A stretch of 64,000 nt of DNA from Paenibacillus sp. MBLB1832 (GCF_032271945.1 NZ_CP130319.1:265001-329000); one strand, 5' to 3'; counted from the first letter of the stretch, positions 20,710-30,982 are shown. The notes: generated by a model not told the origin, from the letters alone. Numbers and translations are program-made.

Positions 20710-21660
20710 ATGCATAGCGACAATGTTAAAATTTTTTCCGGATCTTCGAATCCGAAGCTTGCAGAAAGTATTTGTAAAGAGCTCGGCCAGCCGCTAGGGC
20801 AAATTAAATTATCCCGTTTCAAAAGCGGAGAAATTTATTGCCTGTACGAAGAAACGATTCGTAACTGTGATGTCTTTCTGGTACAAACTTTCTCCCATCC
20901 GATCAATGAGCATATGATGGAGCTTCTGGTCATGATGGATGCGGCGAAAAGAGCATCTGCAAGAACAATCAACCTTGTCATTCCTTACTATGGTTACTCT
21001 CGTCAAGAACGCAAAGCCGCTCCGCGTGAGCCGATTTCAGCTAAATTAGTTGCCGACTTGTTCGGGGCAGCAGGAGCAACTCGTGTCGTTACGATTGACC
21101 TTCATGCACCTGCAATTCAAGGCTTCTTCAATATTCCGGTGGATCATTTGACAGCGCTTGATCTGATCAGCGACAGCATTAAAAGGAAAGGTCTGCCAAA
21201 CCCAGTTATCGTATCTCCGGATGCGGGCCGGGCGACTACAGCTGAGAAAATGGCTAACATTCTCGATGCGCCTTTCGCGATGATGATTAAGAAGCGCCCA
21301 GAGCATAATGAATCTGTGATTACGCATGTCATTGGTGATGTTGCTGGGCGTACGCCGATTATTATCGAGGATCTCATCGATACAGGGACTACGATCGTCA
21401 ACGTCGTGGAGAGCCTCAAAGAGCGCGGCGCGCTTGATGTTTACGTTTGTGCAACGCACCCTGTATTCTCTGGCCCAGCCTTGCAGCGTCTCGATCACCC
21501 AAGCATCAAAGAAGTCATTATTACGGATTCCATTGCGATTCCAGAGGATCATTCTCCGAAGTTCAACGTGCTTTCGGTTGCGCCTTTGTTGTCGGATGCG
21601 ATCCGCATCATCAATGACGGTGGATCCCTATCCTCCCTATTCAAATACGGCGGCGTATAG
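20710..21660 (+). CDS. Ribose-phosphate pyrophosphokinase (divergent Prs paralogue)
   Basis: A 316-residue PRPP synthetase-like protein. N-terminal FSGSSNPKLAESI, YYGYSRQERK, the metal histidine in TIDLHAPAIQGFF and flexible-loop Lys/Arg (KKRPEHN) are retained. The PRPP loop reads EDLIDTGTTI, and VSPDAGRATTAEKMA replaces the usual VSPDHGG-type segment, so it differs from the housekeeping enzyme. PRPP is the first substrate of HisG, and the gene is directly downstream of hisJ, so a dedicated PRPP supply for histidine synthesis is plausible but inferred. Confidence 0.88.
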   Translation: MHSDNVKIFSGSSNPKLAESICKELGQPLGQIKLSRFKSGEIYCLYEETIRNCDVFLVQTFSHPINEHMMELLVMMDAAKRASARTINLVIPYYGYSRQERKAAPREPISAKLVADLFGAAGATRVVTIDLHAPAIQGFFNIPVDHLTALDLISDSIKRKGLPNPVIVSPDAGRATTAEKMANILDAPFAMMIKKRPEHNESVITHVIGDVAGRTPIIIEDLIDTGTTIVNVVESLKERGALDVYVCATHPVFSGPALQRLDHPSIKEVIITDSIAIPEDHSPKFNVLSVAPLLSDAIRIINDGGSLSSLFKYGGV

Positions 21661-21707
21661 GAAACATCAATTTTTCAAAGCTCCATATCTTTCCTTCGGA
21701 TAATGTT

Positions 21708-21736
21708 TTTGGCTTCCAAGCGATCTATGGTATAAT
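21708..21736 (+). promoter_or_regulatory. Sigma-A promoter with extended -10
   Basis: TTTGGC at 21708-21713, a 17-base spacer, then TATAAT at 21731-21736 preceded by TGG (extended -10), 35 bases before the TPR gene. Confidence 0.7.
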
Positions 21737-21770
21737 TTGAGTGTAATCAAATTGCCGGAGGTGTCTTGCG

Positions 21771-23510
21771 ATGGAAAAGAAAAAGCGTATATCCGCAGTT
21801 TCCCAACCAAAAGTTATTTCAATTAACATGGATGCCGCCTTCTTTTTCGAGAGAGCGGTTCAATCTTTGGATCGGTTTCATTATGATAAGGCATTAAAAT
21901 ATTTCCGGCGAGCGGCAGAATATGAGCAGGATAACCCTGTGAATCACTGCAATCTCGCAGGAGTTCTCTCCGAAGTGGGCAATTATGACGAGTCGAACCA
22001 AATTTTGCAGCATATCCTTGAAACGATCGATCCCGAGATGACCGAGTGTCATTTTTATATGGCAAATAACTACGCCAACATGGAAAATTTCGAGCAGGCA
22101 GAACAGGCATTGGTTCGGTATTTGGAGAATGACCCGACGGGTCAATTCATGGACGAATCCGAAGAGATGATGGAGATGCTGAGCTACGAGCTTGATCGAC
22201 CGGCCCCTCTCACTAGCATTAAGAGTCGAGAAGGGCTGTTCGAGCATGATAAGGCGCGCGCGTTGTTGGAGGAAGGTAAATTCGCTGAAGCGGTTCGCCA
22301 ACTGGAGAACCTTGTCAAGAAGAAGCCCGATTTCACGGCGGCACGCAACAATTTGGCGCTGGCCTACTACTACATGGGGCAGTTCGAGAAAGCGATGGTC
22401 ACGATCCAAGAGGTGCTGGTTATTGATCCTGGTAATCTGCATGCACTCTGCAATATGGCGATCTTTCATCAGCATTTCGGCAACAAGAAGGAACTAACGG
22501 AGCTCACGTCCTTGCTCGGCAAGACGTTCCCGTTCCAGCAAGAGCACGTGTTCAAGCTGGCAACGACCATGGGGATTCTCTCTCAGCATGAGAAGGCCTA
22601 CCATTTGTTCAAGAGGCTGCTGAAAGCCGGCGACGGCGGGGCAGACCCTTGCTTGTATCATTATGCTGCTGTTGCAGCCTGCCATATCGGTCGTTTTGCA
22701 GAAGCGTATCGTTACTGGAAACAGGTTCAGAAGCTGGATCCCGGTACGGAGATTTCGAAGTTTTATTTGGAACAGCTGCGGGTGAGAGAAACGTCTCCAG
22801 CAGTCCCATTAACGTGGAGTTACCACTACCACCTGCCTTTCCAGGAACAGTTCCGTGCGTTGGAGAAATCGACGCAGGGCATTCCCGATCAGCTCAAGAA
22901 GGATCCGCTCGTGCGGTCCTCGTTCTTCTGGGCTTTACGGCACGGTGACGTGGAGACGAAGCTGCAAGTCATTCAAGCGTTCGGTTTGATTGCCGATAAC
23001 GAAGTGAAGGATGCGCTGCAGAACTTCATCTTGGATCAGAATGAGGATGACTATCTGAAGAAGGTGGCAATTTTCGTCCTGAGAAGTATGGGGATTCGTG
23101 ATTCACTGCCTGCCTTTTTGGAAAATGAGGAAGTCTTGGTCGAAGCATCGCCGTATTCTCCTCATCTGCCTGTTTGGGATGCGAGTTGGCAGCGTGTCAT
23201 GGAAACCGCGCTTTCGCATATGCACAAGCGTTATGACATGGTGCAGCAATATGACCTCGAAATCCTGTGGATCGAGTTCTTAACCAAGATGTATCCTGCC
23301 GTCCCTAAGATTCATAAATCAGAGGGTTGGGCTGCAGCGCTGGAATATTTGATTGCGAAGATGCATCGCCGGGCAATTTCCTATCAGGAGGTTGCTACGC
23401 GTTACGGCGTAACGGTATCCACCGTCAGTCGGCATGTGAAGCTGATCGATGAAACCTGCGGTCTTCGCGAGAAGATGGATGCGATTTTCGATAAATTTAC
23501 GAGTCTTTGA
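21771..23510 (+). CDS. TPR-repeat protein with C-terminal helix-turn-helix (YvcD position)
   Basis: A 579-residue cytosolic protein. Tetratricopeptide-like helices fill residues 20-330 (for example HYDKALKYFRRAAEYEQDNP and AVRQLENLVKKKPDFTAARN). A middle region has HEAT-like helices, and a C-terminal HTH is seen at about residues 535-575 (ISYQEVATRYGVTVSTVSRH). It sits upstream of trxB as yvcD does in Bacillus. The function is unknown; the HTH suggests nucleic-acid binding, the TPRs protein contacts. It has its own promoter, and the trxB gene follows after 106 bases. Confidence 0.85.
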   Translation: MEKKKRISAVSQPKVISINMDAAFFFERAVQSLDRFHYDKALKYFRRAAEYEQDNPVNHCNLAGVLSEVGNYDESNQILQHILETIDPEMTECHFYMANNYANMENFEQAEQALVRYLENDPTGQFMDESEEMMEMLSYELDRPAPLTSIKSREGLFEHDKARALLEEGKFAEAVRQLENLVKKKPDFTAARNNLALAYYYMGQFEKAMVTIQEVLVIDPGNLHALCNMAIFHQHFGNKKELTELTSLLGKTFPFQQEHVFKLATTMGILSQHEKAYHLFKRLLKAGDGGADPCLYHYAAVAACHIGRFAEAYRYWKQVQKLDPGTEISKFYLEQLRVRETSPAVPLTWSYHYHLPFQEQFRALEKSTQGIPDQLKKDPLVRSSFFWALRHGDVETKLQVIQAFGLIADNEVKDALQNFILDQNEDDYLKKVAIFVLRSMGIRDSLPAFLENEEVLVEASPYSPHLPVWDASWQRVMETALSHMHKRYDMVQQYDLEILWIEFLTKMYPAVPKIHKSEGWAAALEYLIAKMHRRAISYQEVATRYGVTVSTVSRHVKLIDETCGLREKMDAIFDKFTSL

Positions 23511-23616
23511 TAGCCGAGCTTCCTGCAACATGAAAGTTTCGGCTTTCATACATATAGAGCTACACATGTTCAGTAAAGACAGCTTTCCTAAGGAAAGCGC
23601 GTAGGAGGGAAACCAT

Positions 23617-24564
23617 ATGTATAAATCAGTCGTAGTAGGAACAGGACCATCTGGTCTGACAGCCGCCATTTACTTGGCGCGTGCGAATCTTAGCCCGCTT
23701 GTTATCGAAGGTCCAGAACCAGGCGGACAATTGACAACAACGACCGAAGTCGAGAATTTTCCTGGATTCCCTGAAGGCATCATGGGACCTGAATTAATGG
23801 AAAATATGCGCAAACAAGCTGAACGCTTTGGCGCTGAATTCAAAACGGGCTGGGTTAACTCTGTAGAATTGACGAACCGCCCTTTCAAATTGCAAGTGGA
23901 AGGTCTTGGCGAAATCGAGACTGAAACGTTGATCATCTCCACGGGTGCATCAGCTAGATTGCTCGGCATCACGAATGAGAAAGAAAACATCGGACGCGGT
24001 GTCAGCACTTGTGCGACGTGTGATGGATTCTTCTTCCGCGGCAAAAAGATTATCGTCGTTGGCGGCGGTGACTCCGCGATGGAAGAAGCAAACTTCTTGA
24101 CGCGTTTTGCATCGGAAGTACGCCTTGTTCATCGTCGTGATGAGCTTCGCGCCTCCAAAATTATGCAAGACCGCGCACGCGGCAACGAGAAAGTGAAGTG
24201 GGCGCTGAACAATACGCCGCTTGAAGTCGTTGCAGGAGAGAAAGGCGTAACAGGCCTTAAAGTTAAAAATAATGCAACCGGCGAGGAAGAAATCATCGAA
24301 ACAGACGGTATCTTCGTCGCTATCGGCCACACACCGAATACGAAATTCCTCGGCGGTCAGATTGAAACGGATGAGCACGGTTATATCGTGGTGAAACCAG
24401 GTACTACAGAGACGAACATCCCAGGCGTATTCGCTTGCGGCGATGTGCAGGATACGAAGTATCGTCAAGCGATCACAGCAGCGGGCAGCGGTTGTGCGGC
24501 AGCTTTGGAAGCCGAGAAGTTCCTAGAAGGCAACAGTGTTCATGACTGGAGCGTTTCGTTGTAA
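23617..24564 (+). CDS. trxB: Thioredoxin reductase
   Basis: A 315-residue NADPH-dependent flavoenzyme that reduces thioredoxin. The FAD motif [12 protein letters not shown] is at residue 9, the redox-active disulfide CATCDGFF at about 130-137, the NADPH motif [12 protein letters not shown], and the C-terminal FAD contact [13 protein letters not shown]. Length is standard. GGAGG precedes the ATG. A terminator follows, so it does not simply read into glucokinase. Confidence 0.97.
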   Translation: MYKSVVVGTGPSGLTAAIYLARANLSPLVIEGPEPGGQLTTTTEVENFPGFPEGIMGPELMENMRKQAERFGAEFKTGWVNSVELTNRPFKLQVEGLGEIETETLIISTGASARLLGITNEKENIGRGVSTCATCDGFFFRGKKIIVVGGGDSAMEEANFLTRFASEVRLVHRRDELRASKIMQDRARGNEKVKWALNNTPLEVVAGEKGVTGLKVKNNATGEEEIIETDGIFVAIGHTPNTKFLGGQIETDEHGYIVVKPGTTETNIPGVFACGDVQDTKYRQAITAAGSGCAAALEAEKFLEGNSVHDWSVSL

Positions 24565-24583
24565 GTCGTAAGGCATTTCAGTT

Positions 24584-24618
24584 AACGTGGAAGGCTACGC
24601 TTTCCGCGTTTTCTCTTT
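24584..24618 (+). terminator. Intrinsic terminator after trxB
   Basis: AACGTGGAAGGC pairs with GCTTTCCGCGTT (two G-T pairs) around a 3-base loop, followed by a T-rich run. Confidence 0.8.
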
Positions 24619-24639
24619 TATAGGGGGCACCTGTCTATC

Positions 24640-24668
24640 TTGACCTGTTCTCAGGCTTGTCTTATAGT
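24640..24668 (+). promoter_or_regulatory. Sigma-A promoter of glucokinase
   Basis: TTGACC at 24640-24645 and TATAGT at 24663-24668 with 17-base spacing, 55 bases before the ATG. Confidence 0.75.
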
Positions 24669-24723
24669 GGGTAAAGGAGCAAATGTCCGAAAATTTTATG
24701 ATTATTCATGAGGTGACCTTGTA

Positions 24724-25671
24724 ATGTCCAATCAAATTTATATCGGTGTAGATTTAGGCGGCACGAATATTAAAGTAGGTATTTGTGACGAGCAAGGGAA
24801 GCTGCTGCAAACGTTGGAAGGTCCAACATCACCTGAACTAGGTGCGGACTCCGTTCTTGAACGTATCGCGCAGTATGTGCGTCAAATTGTCGAAGAATCT
24901 TCGTACACATGGGAGCAAGTTGCGGGAATCGGAGCTGGCTTGGCTGGCTTTATGGATATTCCAGAAGGTTTTGTCAAATTTTCTCCAAACTTGCAATGGC
25001 ATAACGTCCCAGCGAAGAAGACACTTGAAACACTTCTGGGTAAACAAGTTAAAATCGATAACGATGCTAACGTAGCCGCACTAGGTGAAGCGTGGGCAGG
25101 AGCGGGAGCAGGTATTCCGAACGTGGTCTGCTACACACTGGGAACAGGCGTTGGCGGCGGTATCATTATTAACGGTAAAATTTATCAAGGTTCTGCGGGC
25201 ATGGCTGGCGAGCTTGGTCATATGTCAATCGTTCCTGATATTGAAGCTATTCAATGCGGCTGCGGTCAAATGGGTTGCTTGGAGACCGTTTCTTCGGCAA
25301 CAGGCATCGTGCGAATGGCGAAGGAAGCGGTTGAACGCGGTGAGCGTACATCACTTGCTCTACATGAGAAAATTGAAGCCAAGCATGTATTCGATGATGC
25401 GAAAAGCGGCGACGAAGTGGCCCTGCGCATCGTTAATCGTGCGGCTTATTATATCGGCCGTTCCATGGCAGCATTAGCTGTTGTGATCAACCCTAAGCGC
25501 TTTATCATCGGCGGTGGGGTGTCGAAGGCTGGCGAAATTTTGTTCCAACCGATTCGTGAGACTTTCATCAAATTCACGCCTCCTGCAGCTGCAGAAGGTG
25601 TCGAAATTGTTGCAGCAACACTGGGTAACGATGCAGGTGTAGTTGGCGCAGCGGGATTGAATTTAAGATAG
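24724..25671 (+). CDS. glcK: ROK-family glucokinase
   Basis: A 315-residue sugar kinase that phosphorylates glucose with ATP. N-terminal phosphate loop GVDLGGTNIKVGI, catalytic Asp in KIDNDANVAALGEA, GTGVGGGIIINGKI, the E-x-GH sugar contact AGELGHMS, and the ROK zinc motif CGCGQMGCLE. There is no HTH domain, so it is an enzyme and not a repressor. It lies between trxB and rapZ, where Bacillus has a Nudix gene. It feeds the glycolytic operon at 33228-39275. Confidence 0.95.
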   Translation: MSNQIYIGVDLGGTNIKVGICDEQGKLLQTLEGPTSPELGADSVLERIAQYVRQIVEESSYTWEQVAGIGAGLAGFMDIPEGFVKFSPNLQWHNVPAKKTLETLLGKQVKIDNDANVAALGEAWAGAGAGIPNVVCYTLGTGVGGGIIINGKIYQGSAGMAGELGHMSIVPDIEAIQCGCGQMGCLETVSSATGIVRMAKEAVERGERTSLALHEKIEAKHVFDDAKSGDEVALRIVNRAAYYIGRSMAALAVVINPKRFIIGGGVSKAGEILFQPIRETFIKFTPPAAAEGVEIVAATLGNDAGVVGAAGLNLR

Positions 25672-25746
25672 TTGGTTAGACCGGGTTCGCAGGTGAGCAC
25701 CCTCAAAGGTTCATCTGTGAGAGCATCCCAAAGGAAGGTGTCATTC

Positions 25747-26634
25747 ATGGAAGAGAACCACCCTTTAGCCAAACTGGTCATCATTACAGGAATGTCGGGT
25801 GCTGGGAAGACCATTGCTGTCCAAAGTATGGAGGATTTGGGATTCTTCTGCGTTGACAACTTGCCTCCTGTCCTCATTCCGAAGTTCGCCGAGTTAATCG
25901 TTCAGTCGATGGGGAAAATCGGCAAAGTCGCCTTGGTGATCGATTTGCGCGGACGTGAGTTTTTCACTGCCCTTCAGGAATCATTGCGGTATATTCAAGA
26001 GAATTACACGCTCAGCTATGAAATTTTATTCTTAGATGCGACGGATGCGACGCTCGTTCAACGGTACAAGGAAAGCCGCCGCCGCCATCCATTGGCGCCA
26101 GACGGATTGCCGCTGGAGGGGATCGCACTGGAGCGTAAACTGCTGGAAGAGCTCAAGGGCCTAGCTACACAGGTCATTGATACGAGCAGTCTGAAGCCAG
26201 CGCATTTGAAAGAAAGAATTATATCCCGTTTCACCAATCTAGAAGCTAATCGCATATCTATAAATGTAATCTCTTTCGGTTTCAAATATGGTGTCCCGAT
26301 TGATGCTGATCTTATCTTCGATGTGCGCTTCCTACCTAATCCGCATTATGTGGAACAGCTTCGCCCGCAAACAGGGCAAGATCCAGATGTTTATGACTAC
26401 GTGATGAAGTGGACGGAGACACAGGAGTTCCTTACTAAACTCTTGGATATGTTGAACTTCTTAATGCCACAGTATAAGAAAGAAGGCAAAAGTCAGGTTG
26501 TCGTTGGAATCGGCTGTACAGGCGGCAAGCACAGATCGGTAGCGATTACCGAATATCTGGGTAGAGTCATGGGAAACAGTGAAACAGAGACCGTGCGTCT
26601 CAGTCATCGAGATGCCGAGAGGGACCGCGTATAG
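25747..26634 (+). CDS. rapZ: RNase adapter / nucleotide-binding protein RapZ (YvcJ)
   Basis: A 295-residue P-loop protein with Walker [10 protein letters not shown], the Walker B-like LFLDATD and the conserved C-terminal [18 protein letters not shown]. In E. coli RapZ binds glucosamine-6-phosphate and guides RNase E on GlmZ; in Bacillus YvcJ hydrolyses GTP and affects competence, so the role here is less certain. The start at 25747 is set by AAGGAAGGTG; an upstream in-frame extension lacks a site. It is followed by yvcK after 30 bases and whiA, a conserved trio. Confidence 0.95.
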   Translation: MEENHPLAKLVIITGMSGAGKTIAVQSMEDLGFFCVDNLPPVLIPKFAELIVQSMGKIGKVALVIDLRGREFFTALQESLRYIQENYTLSYEILFLDATDATLVQRYKESRRRHPLAPDGLPLEGIALERKLLEELKGLATQVIDTSSLKPAHLKERIISRFTNLEANRISINVISFGFKYGVPIDADLIFDVRFLPNPHYVEQLRPQTGQDPDVYDYVMKWTETQEFLTKLLDMLNFLMPQYKKEGKSQVVVGIGCTGGKHRSVAITEYLGRVMGNSETETVRLSHRDAERDRV

Positions 26635-26664
26635 CGGCTATGCGAGTAAGAGGGTGAAAGAAGT

Positions 26665-27648
26665 ATGGAGCGTGGGCAATTACAGCGTAAACCCAGAATA
26701 GTCGTGATCGGCGGTGGAACGGGGCTCTCGGTGATGTTGCGAGGACTGAAAGAGAAGCCAGTTGATATTACTGCTATCGTGACCGTTGCAGACGATGGAG
26801 GAAGCTCAGGTATCCTGCGAAATGAATTGCAGATGCCGCCGCCAGGCGATATTCGAAATGTGTTAACATCGTTAGCCGATGTCGAGCCTTTATTGTCGTT
26901 GATGCTTCAATATCGATTTCAGAACGGGACAGGATTAGCTGGACATAGTCTGGGAAATCTAATATTAGCTGCACTTACAGATATTACAGGTGATTTCGTA
27001 ACCGCTGTGCAGGAAATGAACCGCGTATTCGCTGTGCGGGGCAGGGTTATCCCAGCTTCCAATCAAGCGATTGTCTTGAAAGCGTTCATGGAGGACGGAA
27101 CTTTGGTCGTCGGTGAGTCCAAAATTCCGAAGGCGGACGGGCGGATCAAGCAAGTCTTCATCGAGCCTGCAAATGTAACGCCGCTAACGGATGCGATTCA
27201 TGCGATTCGTGAGGCGGATGCGATTCTTTGCGGCCCTGGCAGTCTATATACGAGCTTATTGCCTAATCTGCTTGTGCCAGGTATTGTCGAAGAAATTATG
27301 GCTTCGAACGCGGTGAAATTATTCATCTGCAACGTCATGACACAGCCAGGCGAAACCGACGATTACTCAGTCAGTGATCATTTGGATGCCATCTACGATC
27401 ATTTAGGGCAGCATTTATTTGATTATGTAATTGTCAATAATGGTGAAATTCCGCCTCAAGTGCAAGCGAGATATGCGGAAAAAGGTTCGAAAGCGGTTCA
27501 TTTAGACTTAGACGAAGTGACGAAAAGAGGCTATCGCGTAATCGCTGATCGACTTGTGCTGTTCCGCACCTATCTTCGTCATGATGCCGAGAAATTGAGT
27601 GACCATATCTATCAGCTCGTCGAAAGCTGGCTGTTAAGGAAGAAGTGA
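26665..27648 (+). CDS. yvcK: YvcK (gluconeogenesis/cell-wall factor, CofD-like)
   Basis: A 327-residue protein of the CofD-like superfamily. [14 protein letters not shown] at the N-terminus, [22 protein letters not shown], and [13 protein letters not shown] are the family signature. In Bacillus YvcK binds UDP-sugars and is needed for growth and shape on gluconeogenic carbon; it links carbon flux to wall precursors. It lies between rapZ and whiA, and overlaps a GTG candidate start of whiA by 4 bases. Confidence 0.96.
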   Translation: MERGQLQRKPRIVVIGGGTGLSVMLRGLKEKPVDITAIVTVADDGGSSGILRNELQMPPPGDIRNVLTSLADVEPLLSLMLQYRFQNGTGLAGHSLGNLILAALTDITGDFVTAVQEMNRVFAVRGRVIPASNQAIVLKAFMEDGTLVVGESKIPKADGRIKQVFIEPANVTPLTDAIHAIREADAILCGPGSLYTSLLPNLLVPGIVEEIMASNAVKLFICNVMTQPGETDDYSVSDHLDAIYDHLGQHLFDYVIVNNGEIPPQVQARYAEKGSKAVHLDLDEVTKRGYRVIADRLVLFRTYLRHDAEKLSDHIYQLVESWLLRKK

Positions 27649-27653
27649 GTCCC

Positions 27654-28595
27654 TTGTCCTTTGCGGCAACAACCAAAAAAGAATTAACGTTAATCAACGA
27701 TTCCGAACCTTGTTGTGAAAAAGCGGAGCTGTCCGCGCTCATTCGCATGAATGGCTCTGTACAGTTAACGAGCCAGCGTGTTGTGCTGGACGTTTCTACG
27801 GAAAACGCAGCGATCGCGCGGCGTATTTACTCGTTGATTAAGAAGACGTATAATACCCACACGGAACTTCTTGTACGTAAGAAGATGCGTCTCAAGAAAA
27901 ACAATGTTTATATCGTAAGGGTCCCTGGCCAAGTTCAGGAGCTGCTCAGCGATTTGAAAATTGTTTCCGAGGGATTCATTTTTACGACAGGCATTAATAA
28001 GGACATTATTCGCGGCAATTGCTGTAAGCGTGCTTATATGCGTGGGGCCTTTATGGCAGGAGGGTCCGTAAATAATCCGGAAGGTTCATCCTACCATTTG
28101 GAGATTGCCTCACTCTATGAAGAACACTGCAAGGCGCTAACGCAGCTTGCGAATAAGTTCGATCTCAATGCTAGATTTATCGAGCGAAAGAAAGGGTTCG
28201 TGCTGTACATCAAAGAAGGCGAGAAAATTATTGAGTTTCTGAGCATCATCGGTGCCCATCAGGCGCTGTTGCGGTTCGAGGATGTCCGGATCATGAAGGA
28301 TATGCGAAACTCCGTGAATCGGATCGTGAACTGTGAGACGGCGAATCTGAATAAGACGATCGGGGCCGCTGTCAGACAGATCGAGAACATTCGATTGCTG
28401 CAGCGCGAAGTCGGCCTCGACAGTTTACCTGAGAAGTTAAGAGAGGTTGCAGAGATCAGACTTATGCATCCCGACTTGAATTTGAAGGAGGTCGGTGATA
28501 TGCTAGCAGGCAGTGTAAGTAAGTCTGGTGTCAATCATCGGCTGCGAAAAATAGACGAATTGGCCGAAAAACACCGAAATTCGCAGATAAACTAG
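27654..28595 (+). CDS. whiA: WhiA, DNA-binding cell-division regulator
   Basis: A 313-residue WhiA (YvcL) protein with an N-terminal LAGLIDADG-like part ([35 protein letters not shown]) and a C-terminal HTH ([20 protein letters not shown]). It affects division and chromosome segregation in Bacillus and sporulation in Streptomyces. The start is TTG 27654 ([12 protein letters not shown]), which matches the family N-terminus; GTG 27645 (overlapping yvcK as GTGA) is the alternative. The AAGGAAGAAG site lies between the two possibilities. Confidence 0.94.
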   Translation: MSFAATTKKELTLINDSEPCCEKAELSALIRMNGSVQLTSQRVVLDVSTENAAIARRIYSLIKKTYNTHTELLVRKKMRLKKNNVYIVRVPGQVQELLSDLKIVSEGFIFTTGINKDIIRGNCCKRAYMRGAFMAGGSVNNPEGSSYHLEIASLYEEHCKALTQLANKFDLNARFIERKKGFVLYIKEGEKIIEFLSIIGAHQALLRFEDVRIMKDMRNSVNRIVNCETANLNKTIGAAVRQIENIRLLQREVGLDSLPEKLREVAEIRLMHPDLNLKEVGDMLAGSVSKSGVNHRLRKIDELAEKHRNSQIN

Positions 28596-28653
28596 GCCCC
28601 AATAACACTCCCATAAGTTTTTCGCATTTTTTCTAGTGTACTTGAAGGAAAAA

Positions 28654-28662
28654 TGCTATAAT
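28654..28662 (+). promoter_or_regulatory. Extended -10 promoter before crh
   Basis: TGCTATAAT is an extended -10 with a perfect hexamer, 73 bases upstream of the ATG. The -35 region is weak. Confidence 0.55.
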
Positions 28663-28734
28663 ATTAAAACATAAGCTAAACGCTGTTATTTAGTAGTAAT
28701 CCATATAAGCTCCACACTAGGGGGAATTAGTTCC

Positions 28735-29004
28735 ATGTCCAGACGTCCAGTCGTTGTGAAGTTGAGAACAGGACTTCATGCCAGACCTGCGGCATTGTTT
28801 GTTCAAGAGGCGAATAAGTTTTCATCCGAGATCTTTGTTGAGAAAGATGAGAAGAAAGTGAATGCGAAAAGCATCATGGGAATTATGAGTCTTGCGATAA
28901 GCACAGGGACCGAAGTCTTCATAAGTGCAGAAGGTTCGGATGCCGAGCAGGCTGTAAACGCTTTAGTCACATTAGTCAGTAAGGAAGAGTTGGAAAACCA
29001 ATAA
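28735..29004 (+). CDS. crh: HPr/Crh family phosphocarrier, Crh position, with His15
   Basis: An 89-residue HPr-fold protein. Position 46 is Ser (NAKSIMGIMSL), the HprK target used for CcpA co-repression. In Bacillus Crh the PTS phosphorylation site is Gln15; here GLHARPAALF has His15, so it could also carry PTS phosphate as HPr does. The rest (RPAALFVQEANKF, VNAKSIMG, STGTEV) is close to Crh, and the gene follows whiA as crh does. It could be a dual-function ancestral type, or the PTS HPr itself. An extended -10 lies upstream, a terminator downstream. Confidence 0.9.
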   Translation: MSRRPVVVKLRTGLHARPAALFVQEANKFSSEIFVEKDEKKVNAKSIMGIMSLAISTGTEVFISAEGSDAEQAVNALVTLVSKEELENQ

Positions 29005-29010
29005 TCCTTT

Positions 29011-29039
29011 AAAAGCCTGCCTTTCGAGGGGGCTTTTTT
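29011..29039 (+). terminator. Intrinsic terminator after crh
   Basis: AAAAGCC and inner CCT pair with AGG and GGCTTTT around TTCG, ending in six T. Confidence 0.8.
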
Positions 29040-29211
29040 GCAATTTTAAGGGGTAATCCCATTTCAGTGTGAGACGCCAAATTTGTTAACATTTAGTGAA
29101 ATTAGCAACCTTTTTCACTTGGCTACGTCTAATAGACGTGGTCACGATGGATAAGGCTATTTGTAGTTCCTCCAAACGTGCCTATCTAAGCTTGGAGAAG
29201 GAGCCGTACAA

Positions 29212-30975
29212 ATGAATCTGATGAAGAAAGAAATGACTGCTTTACTTGCTCTACTTTTATTTCTTGTCACCACGATCGGGGCACCAGCCGCACAGGCGGT
29301 ATCCACAAGTTCGTCCTTTATTCTACTTTATATTGATAAGGCAGAAGCATTCGTCAATCAAGAGCAAATACACCTAGACTCGCCTGCAACGATTATTGAT
29401 GGCAGCACCTTTGTTCCAGCCAAGTTTCTTGGCGATACGATGGGTTTCCAAGTGGAGTGGAACGATTTATCCCGTACCATCCAAATGGCGCCGCCAGGCT
29501 ATAATATCGTGCTGGATTCCGATCATAAGACGGTGACGACGAATGGTGTCGATATCCCGTTCAATTCCGTAGCGGCAATCGTGAACGGCAAGCTTCTTGT
29601 GAAGCTGACGTGGTTGGCTGATTACATGGGAGCTAAGTACACGTACAACAGTGAACTTCGACGTGTGGAGATTGTCCATTTCAAAGCACCTGAAGGGATT
29701 TATATCAATCAGGACAGCAATTCACGTCCCGTAGCTAAGTTTTCCACAGCGAAGCCTACCTACAGGCTGGGAGAGCCCGTTAAATATGTGGATTTGAGCT
29801 ATGATCCAGATGCTGAAGGGATTGTCTCCTATGACTGGACGGGTAAACAAGAAGCGTTCTTTAAGCCAGGCAGCTACCCTGTCACGTTAACGGTTAAGGA
29901 TCGTCATGACCATGTGAGTAAGCTGTTTAAGAGCTATGTAACGGTCGTTAATGAACAATACTTAAGTGAAGTCGAATATCCGATTTATACGAAACCAGTT
30001 GGCGGATTTATCAAAACGAATTGGCCGACGATTTATTCGCATTTCACCGATATGCCGATGCTTCCGCGGGAAGTGAAAGAAGTGCAAGGCCGCTCACTGC
30101 TGGTGAGTGACAGTCCTGAGGAGTTCACAACGAACGGGATTCTGTATCAGGACAACATCAATGGCAAAGCGCGCTTGTACGCGGACCATATCAACGGCAC
30201 GAATAAGAAGATGACGTTTGCGATTTTTGCAACGAACAATACGGATAAGCCGATTACGATTAAAACGACGAACAAAGGCGAGGTCTACCCTTCGGTATAC
30301 GCGAATTTGATTGGCAGTGAAGCATCTGTCGATTTCTTGCTGAACAATGTGTATACCGACGAAATGACCGTGCTGCCTCACGCCAGTTATGTGTATGCGA
30401 AACTGCCGGAGTTCTACCCTGGCCAAGGGGTCAATTTGTTCTATGACGTCGAAACGAATGGCGAGCTTCAAATGTCCTTTATTGCAACGGATCAAATGCT
30501 AACAACGTCAACGGTAAAAGATCTGCCGCTGCTCTCCTTTAATGGCCATGTGCGCGGGACGTTCCCTGTATCTGAAATTCTATGGAAAGTGGATGCTTCA
30601 AGCTTCACGAAAACGTCTGTACTCACAATAGGGGACAACAAAACCGATCCATTCGTGAAGGGTTACGACGTCATGCGTAAGCTAGATGTGATCAATGGCG
30701 GGAATTACGGCGTCGTTTACAAAATCCATGCGGATAAGCCGCGCAAGATGGCTGTGATGATTATGGCCAGAGGCGGCGTATTCAAGGGACCATTTAAGAT
30801 TAATGGTGAAATCATTCCTGTACCGTATTCCGGAGTCCTCACAGCGTTTGATGGCTTAGAGGTGCTAGCGCGTACGACAGGCACGGAAGATGCTTTAGAT
30901 ATTGAGTTCACGCCTCCAGCGGGCTCGGCATTCCCAATTGATTTGATTTTCTATCCACTCGAAGATAAGAAATAA
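29212..30975 (+). CDS. Secreted protein with copper-amine-oxidase-like stalk and PKD domains
   Basis: A 587-residue exported protein. The signal peptide ends near APAAQA (about residue 28). Residues 35-165 hold the stalk domain common in Paenibacillus (IHLDSPATIIDGSTFVPAKF and a second half with VNGKLLVKL). Residues 175-255 look like a PKD fold (PVKYVDLSYDPDAEG, SYPVTLTVKD). The remaining 330 residues match nothing I recognise and have no catalytic motif in view. Probably a cell-surface or wall-associated structural or binding protein. Good GGAG before the ATG. It converges on clpP across a shared terminator. Confidence 0.8.
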   Translation: MNLMKKEMTALLALLLFLVTTIGAPAAQAVSTSSSFILLYIDKAEAFVNQEQIHLDSPATIIDGSTFVPAKFLGDTMGFQVEWNDLSRTIQMAPPGYNIVLDSDHKTVTTNGVDIPFNSVAAIVNGKLLVKLTWLADYMGAKYTYNSELRRVEIVHFKAPEGIYINQDSNSRPVAKFSTAKPTYRLGEPVKYVDLSYDPDAEGIVSYDWTGKQEAFFKPGSYPVTLTVKDRHDHVSKLFKSYVTVVNEQYLSEVEYPIYTKPVGGFIKTNWPTIYSHFTDMPMLPREVKEVQGRSLLVSDSPEEFTTNGILYQDNINGKARLYADHINGTNKKMTFAIFATNNTDKPITIKTTNKGEVYPSVYANLIGSEASVDFLLNNVYTDEMTVLPHASYVYAKLPEFYPGQGVNLFYDVETNGELQMSFIATDQMLTTSTVKDLPLLSFNGHVRGTFPVSEILWKVDASSFTKTSVLTIGDNKTDPFVKGYDVMRKLDVINGGNYGVVYKIHADKPRKMAVMIMARGGVFKGPFKINGEIIPVPYSGVLTAFDGLEVLARTTGTEDALDIEFTPPAGSAFPIDLIFYPLEDKK

Positions 30976-30982
30976 GAAACTA

